A stretch of 10,026 bases of DNA from Pseudomonadota bacterium (lineage in GTDB: Bacteria; Pseudomonadota; Gammaproteobacteria; Pseudomonadales; Oleiphilaceae): the NCBI GenBank assembly GCA_023430625.1, contig JAEZAA010000034.1, positions 1-10,026 on the forward strand, given 5' to 3'. The notes under the pieces are model-generated. The model was not told where the DNA came from. It saw nothing but the letters and a program-made list of their open reading frames with translations, and ran no database searches. Positions 1-6,069 of this stretch are shown here, piece after piece; within the stretch, counting starts at the first letter, position 1, and each line of letters opens with the position of its first letter. Position numbers and translations under genes: made by a program.

Positions 1-1001
1 TTGCCCTGGTCGAAGTCGCGCGCCACCCAGAACATGATCTGCAAGGCGGCCTTCTCCTCGGCATCGGCACTGGAGTTGACGCGATAACGCTTGGTGATCT
101 GCTCGGAATGCTGCACGTAATAGGCGATATCCGAGCCGATCAACAGGATCAGCCAACTGACGTAAAGCCAGATCAGCAGCAGAATCCCCACCGCGAAACC
201 GGAATAGATGGCCTCGTAATTGGTGGAGCCCACCACCACCGAGGCAAAAATCAGCCCCGTGGTTTGCCAGGCCACGCCCGCGACCACCCCGGCGATCAAG
301 GCCGGGCGCAGATGGACACGGGCATTGGGCACGAAGGAGTAGACGAAACTGAAGGCCATCGCCACCAGGAAGTAAGGCGCCAGCCGGCTCAGAAAGGTCA
401 GAAAGCCGCCGAGGGCCTCCATTTCCCGCAGCCCGCGGACGAAATCCGAGTCCCAAACGGTCGCGCTGACCCCCAGGGCCGACACCACCAGCACCGGGCC
501 AATCAGAATCACGCTCAGGTAATTGCTGAAGCGCTGGCCAATGGAGCGCAGCTCCGGTACCCGCCAGGCTTCATTCAGCGCCGTCTCCACTTTCTGTACC
601 ACGGTCACCACGGTGTAAATCAGAAATCCCAGACCGATCGAGCCCAACACGCCAACCTTGATGTTGTCGACGAACTGCAGCACCTGCAGCGCCAGCTCCC
701 GCCCCTGATCGCCCAGCGGCGCAAAGAACTGGAACAATGCTGGCTCCAGCTGATTGTGCACGCCCAACGCCTTGAGCACGGAGAAGCTCAGCGCCAGCAG
801 CGGCACGACCGACAACAGGGTCGAATACACCAGGCTCATGGCATGCAAGGTCAGGTTGCCCATGGAGACATCGCGGGCCACCGCGTAGACCACCCGGCAC
901 ATGTGCCAGACCGTGCGCTCTCCTCGCCCCATGTCGCGCGGACTTTTCTGCCACAGCCAGCGGTCCGCCGCTTCCTGAGCATGAACCAGGTTCAATGCCA
1001 T
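1..1001 (-). CDS. YihY/BrkB-family inner membrane protein (C-terminus cut off by window edge)
   Basis: The minus strand reads as one uninterrupted frame of 333 codons from an ATG at 1001-999 to the left edge, so the protein is partial at its C-terminus. About six hydrophobic helices can be seen, near residues 57-78, 116-136, 161-183, 205-224, 232-253 and 268-290. The stretch around residues 57-80, containing YSTLLSVVPLLALSFS, is characteristic of the YihY/virulence factor BrkB family. The last visible part (about 311-333, soluble, rich in E/A/R) looks like the start of the cytoplasmic C-terminal domain that many gammaproteobacterial members carry. The start is supported by AGGAG five bases upstream. 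Members were once annotated as ribonuclease BN, which is now known to be wrong; the true function is unsettled, with transport or envelope roles proposed. The gene is divergent from the CapA-like gene. Family assignment is firm; function is not. Confidence 0.93.
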   Translation of the reverse strand, partial: MALNLVHAQEAADRWLWQKSPRDMGRGERTVWHMCRVVYAVARDVSMGNLTLHAMSLVYSTLLSVVPLLALSFSVLKALGVHNQLEPALFQFFAPLGDQGRELALQVLQFVDNIKVGVLGSIGLGFLIYTVVTVVQKVETALNEAWRVPELRSIGQRFSNYLSVILIGPVLVVSALGVSATVWDSDFVRGLREMEALGGFLTFLSRLAPYFLVAMAFSFVYSFVPNARVHLRPALIAGVVAGVAWQTTGLIFASVVVGSTNYEAIYSGFAVGILLLIWLYVSWLILLIGSDIAYYVQHSEQITKRYRVNSSADAEEKAALQIMFWVARDFDQG

Positions 1002-1006
1002 GCCTT

Positions 1007-1011
1007 CTCCT
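1007..1011 (-). promoter_or_regulatory. Ribosome binding site of the YihY/BrkB gene
   Basis: On the minus strand AGGAG lies five bases before the ATG at 1001-999. This fixes the start of the membrane protein gene. Confidence 0.75.
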
Positions 1012-1047
1012 AATGCCATTCCGGTTCTGGGTTAATTTATTCAAGGG

Positions 1048-1056
1048 ATTATGGCA
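1048..1056 (-). promoter_or_regulatory. Candidate extended -10 promoter of the YihY/BrkB gene
   Basis: Read on the minus strand this is TGCCATAAT, which fits the extended -10 form TGnTATAAT with one mismatch. No good -35 box lies 16-18 bp upstream, as expected when an extended -10 compensates. Transcription would begin near 1041, giving a leader of about 40 nt before the ATG at 1001. The element overlaps the most upstream ATG available to the divergent CapA-like gene, one reason to prefer a later start for that gene. Seen by eye only. Confidence 0.4.
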
Positions 1057-1152
1057 CAACCTGCACAGGCGGACGCGAAAACCCCAAGCCAGTCACAGCG
1101 CCATCGGCCACCTTCATCTACCATGTGGTTTTCAGGTGGGAACGGTTGTCTT

Positions 1153-2154
1153 ATGGGCAGTAAAGGCCTCGCTAATCCATACAATGCATGGGAAACCATC
1201 GGGCTCCTCTGGCGCAACCTGGTCCGCCCCAGCCGCCGCAACCCCTGCCGCATCCGGTTCATGCCCCAGGACAGCCGGCTCAATCTGATCGAACCCCGCT
1301 ACAGCCTCGGCTTTGCCGGCGACATCCTGATGATGTTCAACCGGCCGCTGCATTTCGATGCCAGCGTGCAGGCATTCTTTGCCGGCTGTACCCACATCAT
1401 CGGCAACATGGAAGGCGTCATCACCGACCTGCCCAAGGAAGGTCCGGACCAGAAACACACGCCGGACATCATGGACACCCTGGCCCGCCTGGCGCCGCCC
1501 GAGCGATTCTACCTGTCCATGGCCAACAACCATACGGGCGATTTCGGGGAAGTTGCCTGCCGCCAGTCAGCCGCCCGCTTCAAGGAGTTCGGCTTTCATG
1601 TATTCGGCCTGGACCAGAGCCCCTGGATCGACCTGAACGAACAGATCCGCATCGTCACCGGGACCCAGTGGACCAACCGCAAGGCCAATTATCTGGCGCG
1701 CCTGGAGGAGCCGACCCGGCATCTGCGCGATGGTGCCATGAACATCCTGTTCCCCCACTGGGGCTATGAGATGGAATGCTACCCGCGGGCGACACAGGTG
1801 GCGCAAATGAACCAATGGCTGGCCTCCTTCGATGCCGTGGTCGGCCATCATAGCCACTTGCCACAACCGGTAACCGCACTCGATACCGCCCATGGACGTC
1901 GCCTCGCCGCCTACTCGTTGGGGGATTTCTGTTTTGGCGTCGCCTACAAGCATGTGCCCGTGCTTAAGCATTTCCCCTACGGCCTGATGCTGAAGGCCAG
2001 TGTCGGGCCCCGCCTGGACGCCCCGCACCAGTGGGCCATCGGCGATGTGCAATGGCGCTTCATCGATTGCGATTACCGCCGCCACGACAAGGCCTTCGAA
2101 CTCAAGGCGGTACCACGCATTCCCTATTTCAAGGCCCGCGCTATCGCTTCCTGA
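1153..2154 (+). CDS. CapA-type (PGA_cap) metallophosphatase-like protein
   Basis: This 333-residue protein has the motif order of the CapA/PGA_cap branch of calcineurin-like metallophosphatases. Counting from the ATG at 1153: GFAGDI (53-58), GNMEG (84-88), ANNH (124-127), HWGYE (202-206), GHHSH (231-235) and YSLGDF (254-259). The Asp, Asn and His residues are the usual metal and phosphate ligands. Family members take part in poly-gamma-glutamate capsule synthesis, but many proteobacterial homologues sit alone and have no known substrate. No signal peptide or membrane helix is visible, so it is probably cytoplasmic. The frame is open back to an ATG at 1051, but codons 1051-1152 lack the G/C third-position bias seen later. 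The 1051 ATG also has poorly placed Shine-Dalgarno bases and overlaps the candidate divergent promoter. The 1153 start has only a distant AGGTGG, so the start is uncertain. The gene stops 6 bp from the convergent yjbQ. Confidence 0.9.
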   Translation: MGSKGLANPYNAWETIGLLWRNLVRPSRRNPCRIRFMPQDSRLNLIEPRYSLGFAGDILMMFNRPLHFDASVQAFFAGCTHIIGNMEGVITDLPKEGPDQKHTPDIMDTLARLAPPERFYLSMANNHTGDFGEVACRQSAARFKEFGFHVFGLDQSPWIDLNEQIRIVTGTQWTNRKANYLARLEEPTRHLRDGAMNILFPHWGYEMECYPRATQVAQMNQWLASFDAVVGHHSHLPQPVTALDTAHGRRLAAYSLGDFCFGVAYKHVPVLKHFPYGLMLKASVGPRLDAPHQWAIGDVQWRFIDCDYRRHDKAFELKAVPRIPYFKARAIAS

Positions 2155-2160
2155 TCCGGC

Positions 2161-2592
2161 CTAGTCACCTTCGGCTTGCCCCTGCAACGTCAGCACCAGG
2201 CGCCGCGCACCGCCCCGATTGCGGTGCTCGTTGAGATAGATACCCTGCCAGGTTCCCAGCGCCAAGCGGCCCTGGGACACGGGGATGCTGAGGCTGCTGC
2301 CAAGCAGGACGGACTTGATATGAGCGGGCATATCGTCGGGCCCCTCGTCGTTATGCTGGTAGTAAGGCGCCCCCTCCGGCACCTGCTGATTGAAATGCCG
2401 CTCCAGATCCCCCCGCACCGACGGATCCGCATTCTCGTTAATGCTCAGGGAAGCCGATGTATGCTGGATAAAAACGTGTAACAGCCCGATTTCAATGCGG
2501 CCCAGTTCTGGCAGCTGCTCGAGCAGCTCGCGCGTGACCAGATGAAAGCCGCGCGGCTTTTCCCGTAGCACCACCGTTCGCTGAATCCACAT
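2161..2592 (-). CDS. yjbQ: YjbQ family protein (UPF0047; thiamin-phosphate synthase-like)
   Basis: The 143-residue product matches E. coli YjbQ closely in length and sequence, beginning MWIQRTVVL and continuing RGFHLVT (14-20). Signature blocks are QHTSASL (43-49), NENADP (52-57), DDMPAHIKS (86-94) and GTWQGIYLNEHR (113-124). The conserved His and acidic residues form the small trimeric beta-barrel fold of the family. E. coli YjbQ is reported to have weak thiamin phosphate synthase activity able to replace ThiE when overproduced; the physiological role is not settled. A longer frame reaches 2619, but the ATG at 2592 is preceded by a near-perfect AGGAGGTGA and gives the conserved N-terminus, so it is the right start. 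The gene is convergent with the CapA-like gene, with 6 bp between the two stops, leaving no room for a separate terminator. Confidence 0.95.
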   Translation of the reverse strand: MWIQRTVVLREKPRGFHLVTRELLEQLPELGRIEIGLLHVFIQHTSASLSINENADPSVRGDLERHFNQQVPEGAPYYQHNDEGPDDMPAHIKSVLLGSSLSIPVSQGRLALGTWQGIYLNEHRNRGGARRLVLTLQGQAEGD

Positions 2593-2596
2593 TGCC

Positions 2597-2605
2597 TCAC
2601 CTCCT
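2597..2605 (-). promoter_or_regulatory. Strong ribosome binding site of yjbQ
   Basis: Read on the minus strand this is AGGAGGTGA, an almost complete match to the 16S anti-Shine-Dalgarno sequence, ending four bases before the ATG at 2592. It decides between the 2592 start and the ATG nine codons upstream, which it would place inside the coding sequence. Confidence 0.85.
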
Positions 2606-3121
2606 ATTCTTGTTCTCAACTCTGCCCGCGGATGATCCTGTCGATGCCCTTAATGCCGGGCGATCCGGGTCAGTCGTCCTGTGTGTCTGAAAATCAGGTC
2701 GAATTTAAACGCAACGCGGGTTGGCGCTGCAGTACCCGCTCCCTAAAATAAATTTATAGACGATGATGATGTTGCGTCCGACGATCCACGGCAAGCCTAG
2801 ATGGGGCTTGAGCATGGGCGGGCACGGTGCCGAGCGCATGTGAAGTGCGTGGACGAGGAGGTATGAAGCCAGCGGGGTTCGGTCAACGCCGTCCCACAAT
2901 GTCTGCATCCAATACCCCCGGTTCATCACCAGTCTCCTCACAGGTTAAAGCGCAGTTTGGCATTTCGCGCACTGCCCGTTGCAATAGGCAGGTGTGAAAA
3001 ATGTCGGGAGACCAAAACGCACCATAAGAGTGCGAGCGTGCGCAAACCGCGCGCCCCGTTCTATGAGAGACGTCCTCCAAGAGAGGTCTGCTCCATGATT
3101 AGGACAGCGCCACCGGTGAGG

Positions 3122-3157
3122 CGTCATTTTCTTGACGGCCAGGCACTGGCGCCTGGC
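3122..3157 (+). repeat. Two abutting perfect hairpins in the methyltransferase leader
   Basis: The first hairpin is CGTCA (3122-3126), loop TTTTCT, TGACG (3133-3137). The second starts at the next base: GCCAGGC (3138-3144), loop ACTGGC, GCCTGGC (3151-3157). Both stems are perfect and would be coaxial in RNA. They lie about 50 bases before the ATG at 3207. Neither is followed by a run of T on either strand, so they are not ordinary intrinsic terminators. They may be leader RNA structure or protein-binding palindromes; the function is unknown. Confidence 0.5.
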
Positions 3158-3206
3158 TGAGAAATGAACATTCAACCAACCATACGTTCGCCGGCAGGGA
3201 TGCGCC

Positions 3207-3899
3207 ATGCAACCAGAATTTTGGCACGACAAGTGGGAACGTAACGAGATTGGCTTTCATCAGGAAAGCATCAATCAGTACCTCCGTGACCATTGGGAGC
3301 GACTTGGTCTGGCGCACGCCGAGCCGGTCTTCGTGCCACTCTGCGGCAAGAGCCAGGACCTGCTGTGGATCCAGGAGAAAGGACATCCGGTATTGGGGGT
3401 GGAAATCAGCCCGCTCGCCTGCCGGGCGTTTTTCGCCGAGGCCGGCATGGATCCGGAAATCACCACCGAAGGCGCCTTTACCCGTTATCGCTGCGAAGAC
3501 ATCAGCCTGCTCTGCGGCGATTTTTTCGCCCTGACCGCGGACCACGTGAGCGACATTGGCGCCGTCTATGACCGTGCGGCCCTGATTGCCCTGCCGACGG
3601 AGTTGCGGGAGCGCTATGCCGAACATCTGCAAGCGATCACCCCGAATGGGGCACGGGTTTTGCTGGTCACACTGGAGTACCCCCAGGCAGACATGCAGGG
3701 ACCACCTTTTTCGGTGTCCGAAGCCGAAGTGCAGCAATTGTTTGAGCCGCGCTTCGAGGTACAGCTGATTCACCGCAACGAACTGGGCCGGGACGACCCG
3801 TTCGCCAAGCGTCGGGGACTCACCGATATGTGGGAAAAAGTATTTGTACTGAGTCGGAAAGCCATCGGCTCCGGCTCGGAGGGCAGGAACGAACGATAG
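3207..3899 (+). CDS. tpm: Thiopurine S-methyltransferase (bacterial TPMT)
   Basis: This 230-residue protein has the full length and motifs of bacterial TPMT, a cytoplasmic SAM-dependent methyltransferase. It methylates thiols and, in Pseudomonas, is linked to methylation of selenium compounds and to tellurite resistance. Visible blocks are EFWHDKW (4-10) and IGFH (15-18) at the N-terminus, and the SAM-binding loop VPLCGKSQDLLW (43-54). The acidic GVEIS (64-68) probably contacts the ribose. Further blocks are CGDFF (103-107), YDRAALIALP (121-130) and GPPFSV (165-170). The last dozen residues (GSGSEGRNER) are a low-complexity tail. The ATG at 3207 is preceded by AGGGA with suitable spacing and gives the family's conserved start, MQPEFWH. 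The gene is monocistronic: it is divergent from yjbQ and separated from prkA by 163 bp that carry their own candidate promoter. Confidence 0.95.
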   Translation: MQPEFWHDKWERNEIGFHQESINQYLRDHWERLGLAHAEPVFVPLCGKSQDLLWIQEKGHPVLGVEISPLACRAFFAEAGMDPEITTEGAFTRYRCEDISLLCGDFFALTADHVSDIGAVYDRAALIALPTELRERYAEHLQAITPNGARVLLVTLEYPQADMQGPPFSVSEAEVQQLFEPRFEVQLIHRNELGRDDPFAKRRGLTDMWEKVFVLSRKAIGSGSEGRNER

Positions 3900-3905
3900 G
3901 CCTCA

Positions 3906-3938
3906 TTGTCCAAAAGAAGTGTCTTTGTCTATTCTGAA
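3906..3938 (+). promoter_or_regulatory. Candidate sigma-S-like promoter of the prkA operon
   Basis: TCTATTCTGAA at 3928-3938 matches the extended sigma-S -10 consensus TCTATACTTAA at 9 of 11 positions. TTGTCC at 3906-3911 could serve as a weak -35 box, with an 18-bp spacer to the hexamer TATTCT (3930-3935). Transcription would start near 3943, giving a leader of about 120 nt before prkA. The E. coli yeaGH operon is known to be sigma-S dependent, which makes the match more meaningful, but this is recognition by eye. An 8-bp direct repeat AAAAGAAG (3912-3919 and 3937-3944) brackets the -10 region. Confidence 0.4.
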
Positions 3939-4062
3939 AAGAAGGACATGCGATGCTGAGGCGCCAAAATCAAAGGGAGACGAACGCAGTATTCCGGTCG
4001 GTCAAGCTGGATAGGAGTCACCACCGTGTAACGACGAGAGTCAAACTGAGGGGTTCCAATTC

Positions 4063-5985
4063 ATGAGTATTTTTGATCACTATAAGAGCCGTTACGAGAC
4101 GACCCAGCAGGAAGAGTTCACCATTGAGGAATACTTGGAGATCTGTAAAAAGGATCCCACTGCCTATGCCACCGCGGCCGAACGGATGCTGCTGGCCATC
4201 GGCGAACCCGAGCTGATCGACACATCCCGCGACCCGCGCCTGAGCCGGGTTTTCTCCAACAAAATCATCAAACGCTATCCCGAATTCGACGAATTCTACG
4301 GCATGGAAGAATGCGTCGAGCAGATCGTGTCTTTCTTCAAGCACGCGGCTCAAGGCCTGGAAGAGAAGAAGCAGATTCTGTATCTGCTGGGTCCGGTGGG
4401 GGGTGGTAAATCCTCCCTGGCGGAGAAACTCAAGCACCTGATGGAGAAGGTTCCCTTCTACGCCATCAAGGGCTCGCCCGTGTTCGAGTCGCCGCTCGGC
4501 CTGTTCCGCGCCGAGGAAGACGGCGAGATCCTGGAAGAAGAATACGGCATCCCGAAACGCTATCTGCGCACCATCATGTCGCCCTGGGCGGTCAAGCGGC
4601 TGCATGAGTTCGGCGGCGACATCAGCAAGTTCCGGGTCGTCAAGATGTACCCGTCGATCCTCAACCAGGTCGCCATTTCCAAGACCGAACCGGGTGATGA
4701 CAACAACCAGGACATCTCCGCACTGGTGGGCAAGGTCAACATCCGCATGCTGGAGGACTTTTCCCAGGACGACCCGGATGCCTACAGCTTCTCCGGCGGC
4801 CTGTCCAAGGCCAACCAGGGCCTGATGGAATTCGTGGAAATGTTCAAGGCGCCCATCAAGGTGCTCCACCCCTTGCTGACGGCGACCCAGGAAGGCAACT
4901 ACAACACCACCGAAGGCATGGGCGCGGTGCCGTTCGAAGGCATCATCCTGGCCCACTCCAACGAATCGGAATGGCAGGCCTTCCGCAACAACAAGAACAA
5001 CGAGGCGTTCCTCGACCGGGTGTACATCGTCAAGGTGCCCTACTGCCTGCGGGTCACCGAGGAAATCAAGATCTACGACAAGCTGCTGCGCCACAGCTCG
5101 CTCGCCGGTTCGCCCTGTGCGCCGGACACCCTGGGCATGCTGGCCCAGTTCTCGATCCTGTCGCGCCTGAAGGAGCCCGAGAACTCCAACATCTATTCCA
5201 AGATGAAGGTTTACGACGGCCAGAACATCAAGGACACCGATCCCAAGGCCAAGTCGATCCAGGAATATAAGGATTCCGCGGGCGTCAACGAAGGCATGGA
5301 CGGACTCTCGACGCGCTTTGCGTTCAAGATCCTGTCCAAGGTCTTCAACTTCGATGTCACGGAAGTGGCGGCTAACCCCGTGCACCTGCTTTATGTGCTG
5401 GAGAAGCAGATCGAACAGGAGCAGTTCCCGCCGGAAACGGCCGACCGCTACCTGCGCTTCATCAAGGAGTATCTGGCGCCCCACTACGTGGACTTCATCG
5501 GCAAGGAGATCCAGACCGCGTATCTGGAGTCCTACTCCGAATACGGCCAGAACATCTTCGACCGCTATGTCACCTACGCCGACTTCTGGATTCAGGATCA
5601 GGAATACCGCGATCCGGAAACCGGCGAGATCTTCGATCGCGCGTCTATCAACGACGAGCTGGAGAAGATCGAGAAACCTGCGGGGATCAGCAATCCCAAA
5701 GACTTCCGCAACGAGGTGGTGAACTTCGTGTTGCGGGCCCGCGCCAACCACCAGGGCAAGAACCCCTCCTGGCTGTCGTACGAGAAGCTGCGCACCGTGA
5801 TCGAGAAGAAAATGTTCTCCAACACGGAAGATCTATTGCCAGTCATCTCGTTCAACGCCAAGGCGTCCAACGAGGACCAGAAAAAGCATGCGCAATTCGT
5901 GGACCGCATGATATCCCGTGGCTACACCGAGAAGCAGGTGCGCCTGCTCTGCGAGTGGTATCTACGCGTCCGCAAATCCCAGTAG
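4063..5985 (+). CDS. yeaG: PrkA/YeaG AAA+ serine protein kinase
   Basis: At 640 residues this is full length for the PrkA family (E. coli YeaG is about 644). The N-terminal AAA+ domain (PrkA AAA) shows Walker A GPVGGGKS at 110-117, a Walker-B-like GLMEFVE at 253-259, a probable sensor-1 asparagine in AHSNESEW (297-304), and a likely arginine finger in FLDR (316-319). The C-terminal half (about 390-640) is the PrkA kinase-type domain, with GLSTRFAFKIL around 414-424. Family members are cytoplasmic; YeaG has been reported as a serine kinase acting in nitrogen-starvation and stationary-phase responses, and Bacillus PrkA has also been described as an ATP-dependent protease. GAGGGG lies nine bases before the ATG. 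It is the first gene of the prkA-yeaH-spoVR operon, and a strong hairpin separates it from yeaH. The assignment is very secure; the cellular substrate is unknown. Confidence 0.97.
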   Translation: MSIFDHYKSRYETTQQEEFTIEEYLEICKKDPTAYATAAERMLLAIGEPELIDTSRDPRLSRVFSNKIIKRYPEFDEFYGMEECVEQIVSFFKHAAQGLEEKKQILYLLGPVGGGKSSLAEKLKHLMEKVPFYAIKGSPVFESPLGLFRAEEDGEILEEEYGIPKRYLRTIMSPWAVKRLHEFGGDISKFRVVKMYPSILNQVAISKTEPGDDNNQDISALVGKVNIRMLEDFSQDDPDAYSFSGGLSKANQGLMEFVEMFKAPIKVLHPLLTATQEGNYNTTEGMGAVPFEGIILAHSNESEWQAFRNNKNNEAFLDRVYIVKVPYCLRVTEEIKIYDKLLRHSSLAGSPCAPDTLGMLAQFSILSRLKEPENSNIYSKMKVYDGQNIKDTDPKAKSIQEYKDSAGVNEGMDGLSTRFAFKILSKVFNFDVTEVAANPVHLLYVLEKQIEQEQFPPETADRYLRFIKEYLAPHYVDFIGKEIQTAYLESYSEYGQNIFDRYVTYADFWIQDQEYRDPETGEIFDRASINDELEKIEKPAGISNPKDFRNEVVNFVLRARANHQGKNPSWLSYEKLRTVIEKKMFSNTEDLLPVISFNAKASNEDQKKHAQFVDRMISRGYTEKQVRLLCEWYLRVRKSQ

Positions 5986-5992
5986 CCCAAGC

Positions 5993-6032
5993 GCCCGGGC
6001 TGCCCTGCCGGTCACCGGCGGCAGCCTCGGGC
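5993..6032 (+). repeat. Strong intercistronic hairpin between prkA and yeaH
   Basis: The left arm GCCCGGGCTGCC (5993-6004) pairs with GGCAGCCTCGGGC (6020-6032) through 12 base pairs with a single bulged T at 6027. Inside it, after an unpaired CT, GCCGG (6007-6011) pairs with CCGGC (6015-6019) around a TCA loop. The result is a very GC-rich stem of about 17 pairs, starting eight bases after the prkA stop. The following bases (CTGCTACTACAACC) contain no T run, so it is not a classical intrinsic terminator. It more likely slows 3' exonucleases and protects the upstream prkA message, or causes partial attenuation before yeaH. Confidence 0.7.
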
Positions 6033-6069
6033 CTGCTACTACAACCGCAAGCTTTAGCGAGGACGTTCA

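Larger units (their letters stand above)
2593..3206 (+). other. 614-bp stretch without a convincing gene
   Basis: This holds the leaders of yjbQ (leftward) and the thiopurine methyltransferase gene (rightward), which are divergent. Short open frames exist on both strands, the largest being 78 and 95 codons on the minus strand. They lack ribosome binding sites, family motifs and codon bias, and one runs into the methyltransferase gene. There is an AT-rich patch at 2741-2760 in otherwise GC-rich DNA, a 6-bp inverted repeat GCGGGT/ACCCGC at about 2716-2738, and two abutting hairpins at 3122-3157. Promoters must lie here, but I could not identify a convincing -35/-10 pair for either gene. It could be a decayed gene or element, a small RNA locus, or simply long regulatory DNA. 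I recognise nothing specific. Confidence 0.6.

Noticed and set aside
108..1013. 301-codon open frame on the plus strand opposite the YihY/BrkB gene
   Set aside because: The product is extremely rich in Q, H, R and G with no hydrophobic core, whereas the minus strand encodes a six-helix membrane protein of a known family.
2705..2941. 78-codon minus-strand open frame in the gene-free stretch
   Set aside because: It starts with GTG and has no ribosome binding site, family resemblance or G/C third-position bias.
2945..3232. 95-codon minus-strand open frame with a CxxxCxxC-like cysteine cluster near its end
   Set aside because: It overlaps the start of the methyltransferase gene and has no ribosome binding site. 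The cysteines do not form a recognisable zinc or iron-sulphur motif in context.
3900..4062. Possible sigma-54 promoter upstream of prkA, since nitrogen control of yeaG is known in E. coli
   Set aside because: No TGGCAC-N5-TTGC-like pair with the required GG and GC spacing is visible in this interval.
4018..5751. 577-codon open frame on the minus strand opposite prkA
   Set aside because: It is a shadow of prkA. High G/C third positions on the plus strand suppress stops in this antisense frame. The translation is a compositionally odd string rich in D, L, V and H with no recognisable domain.
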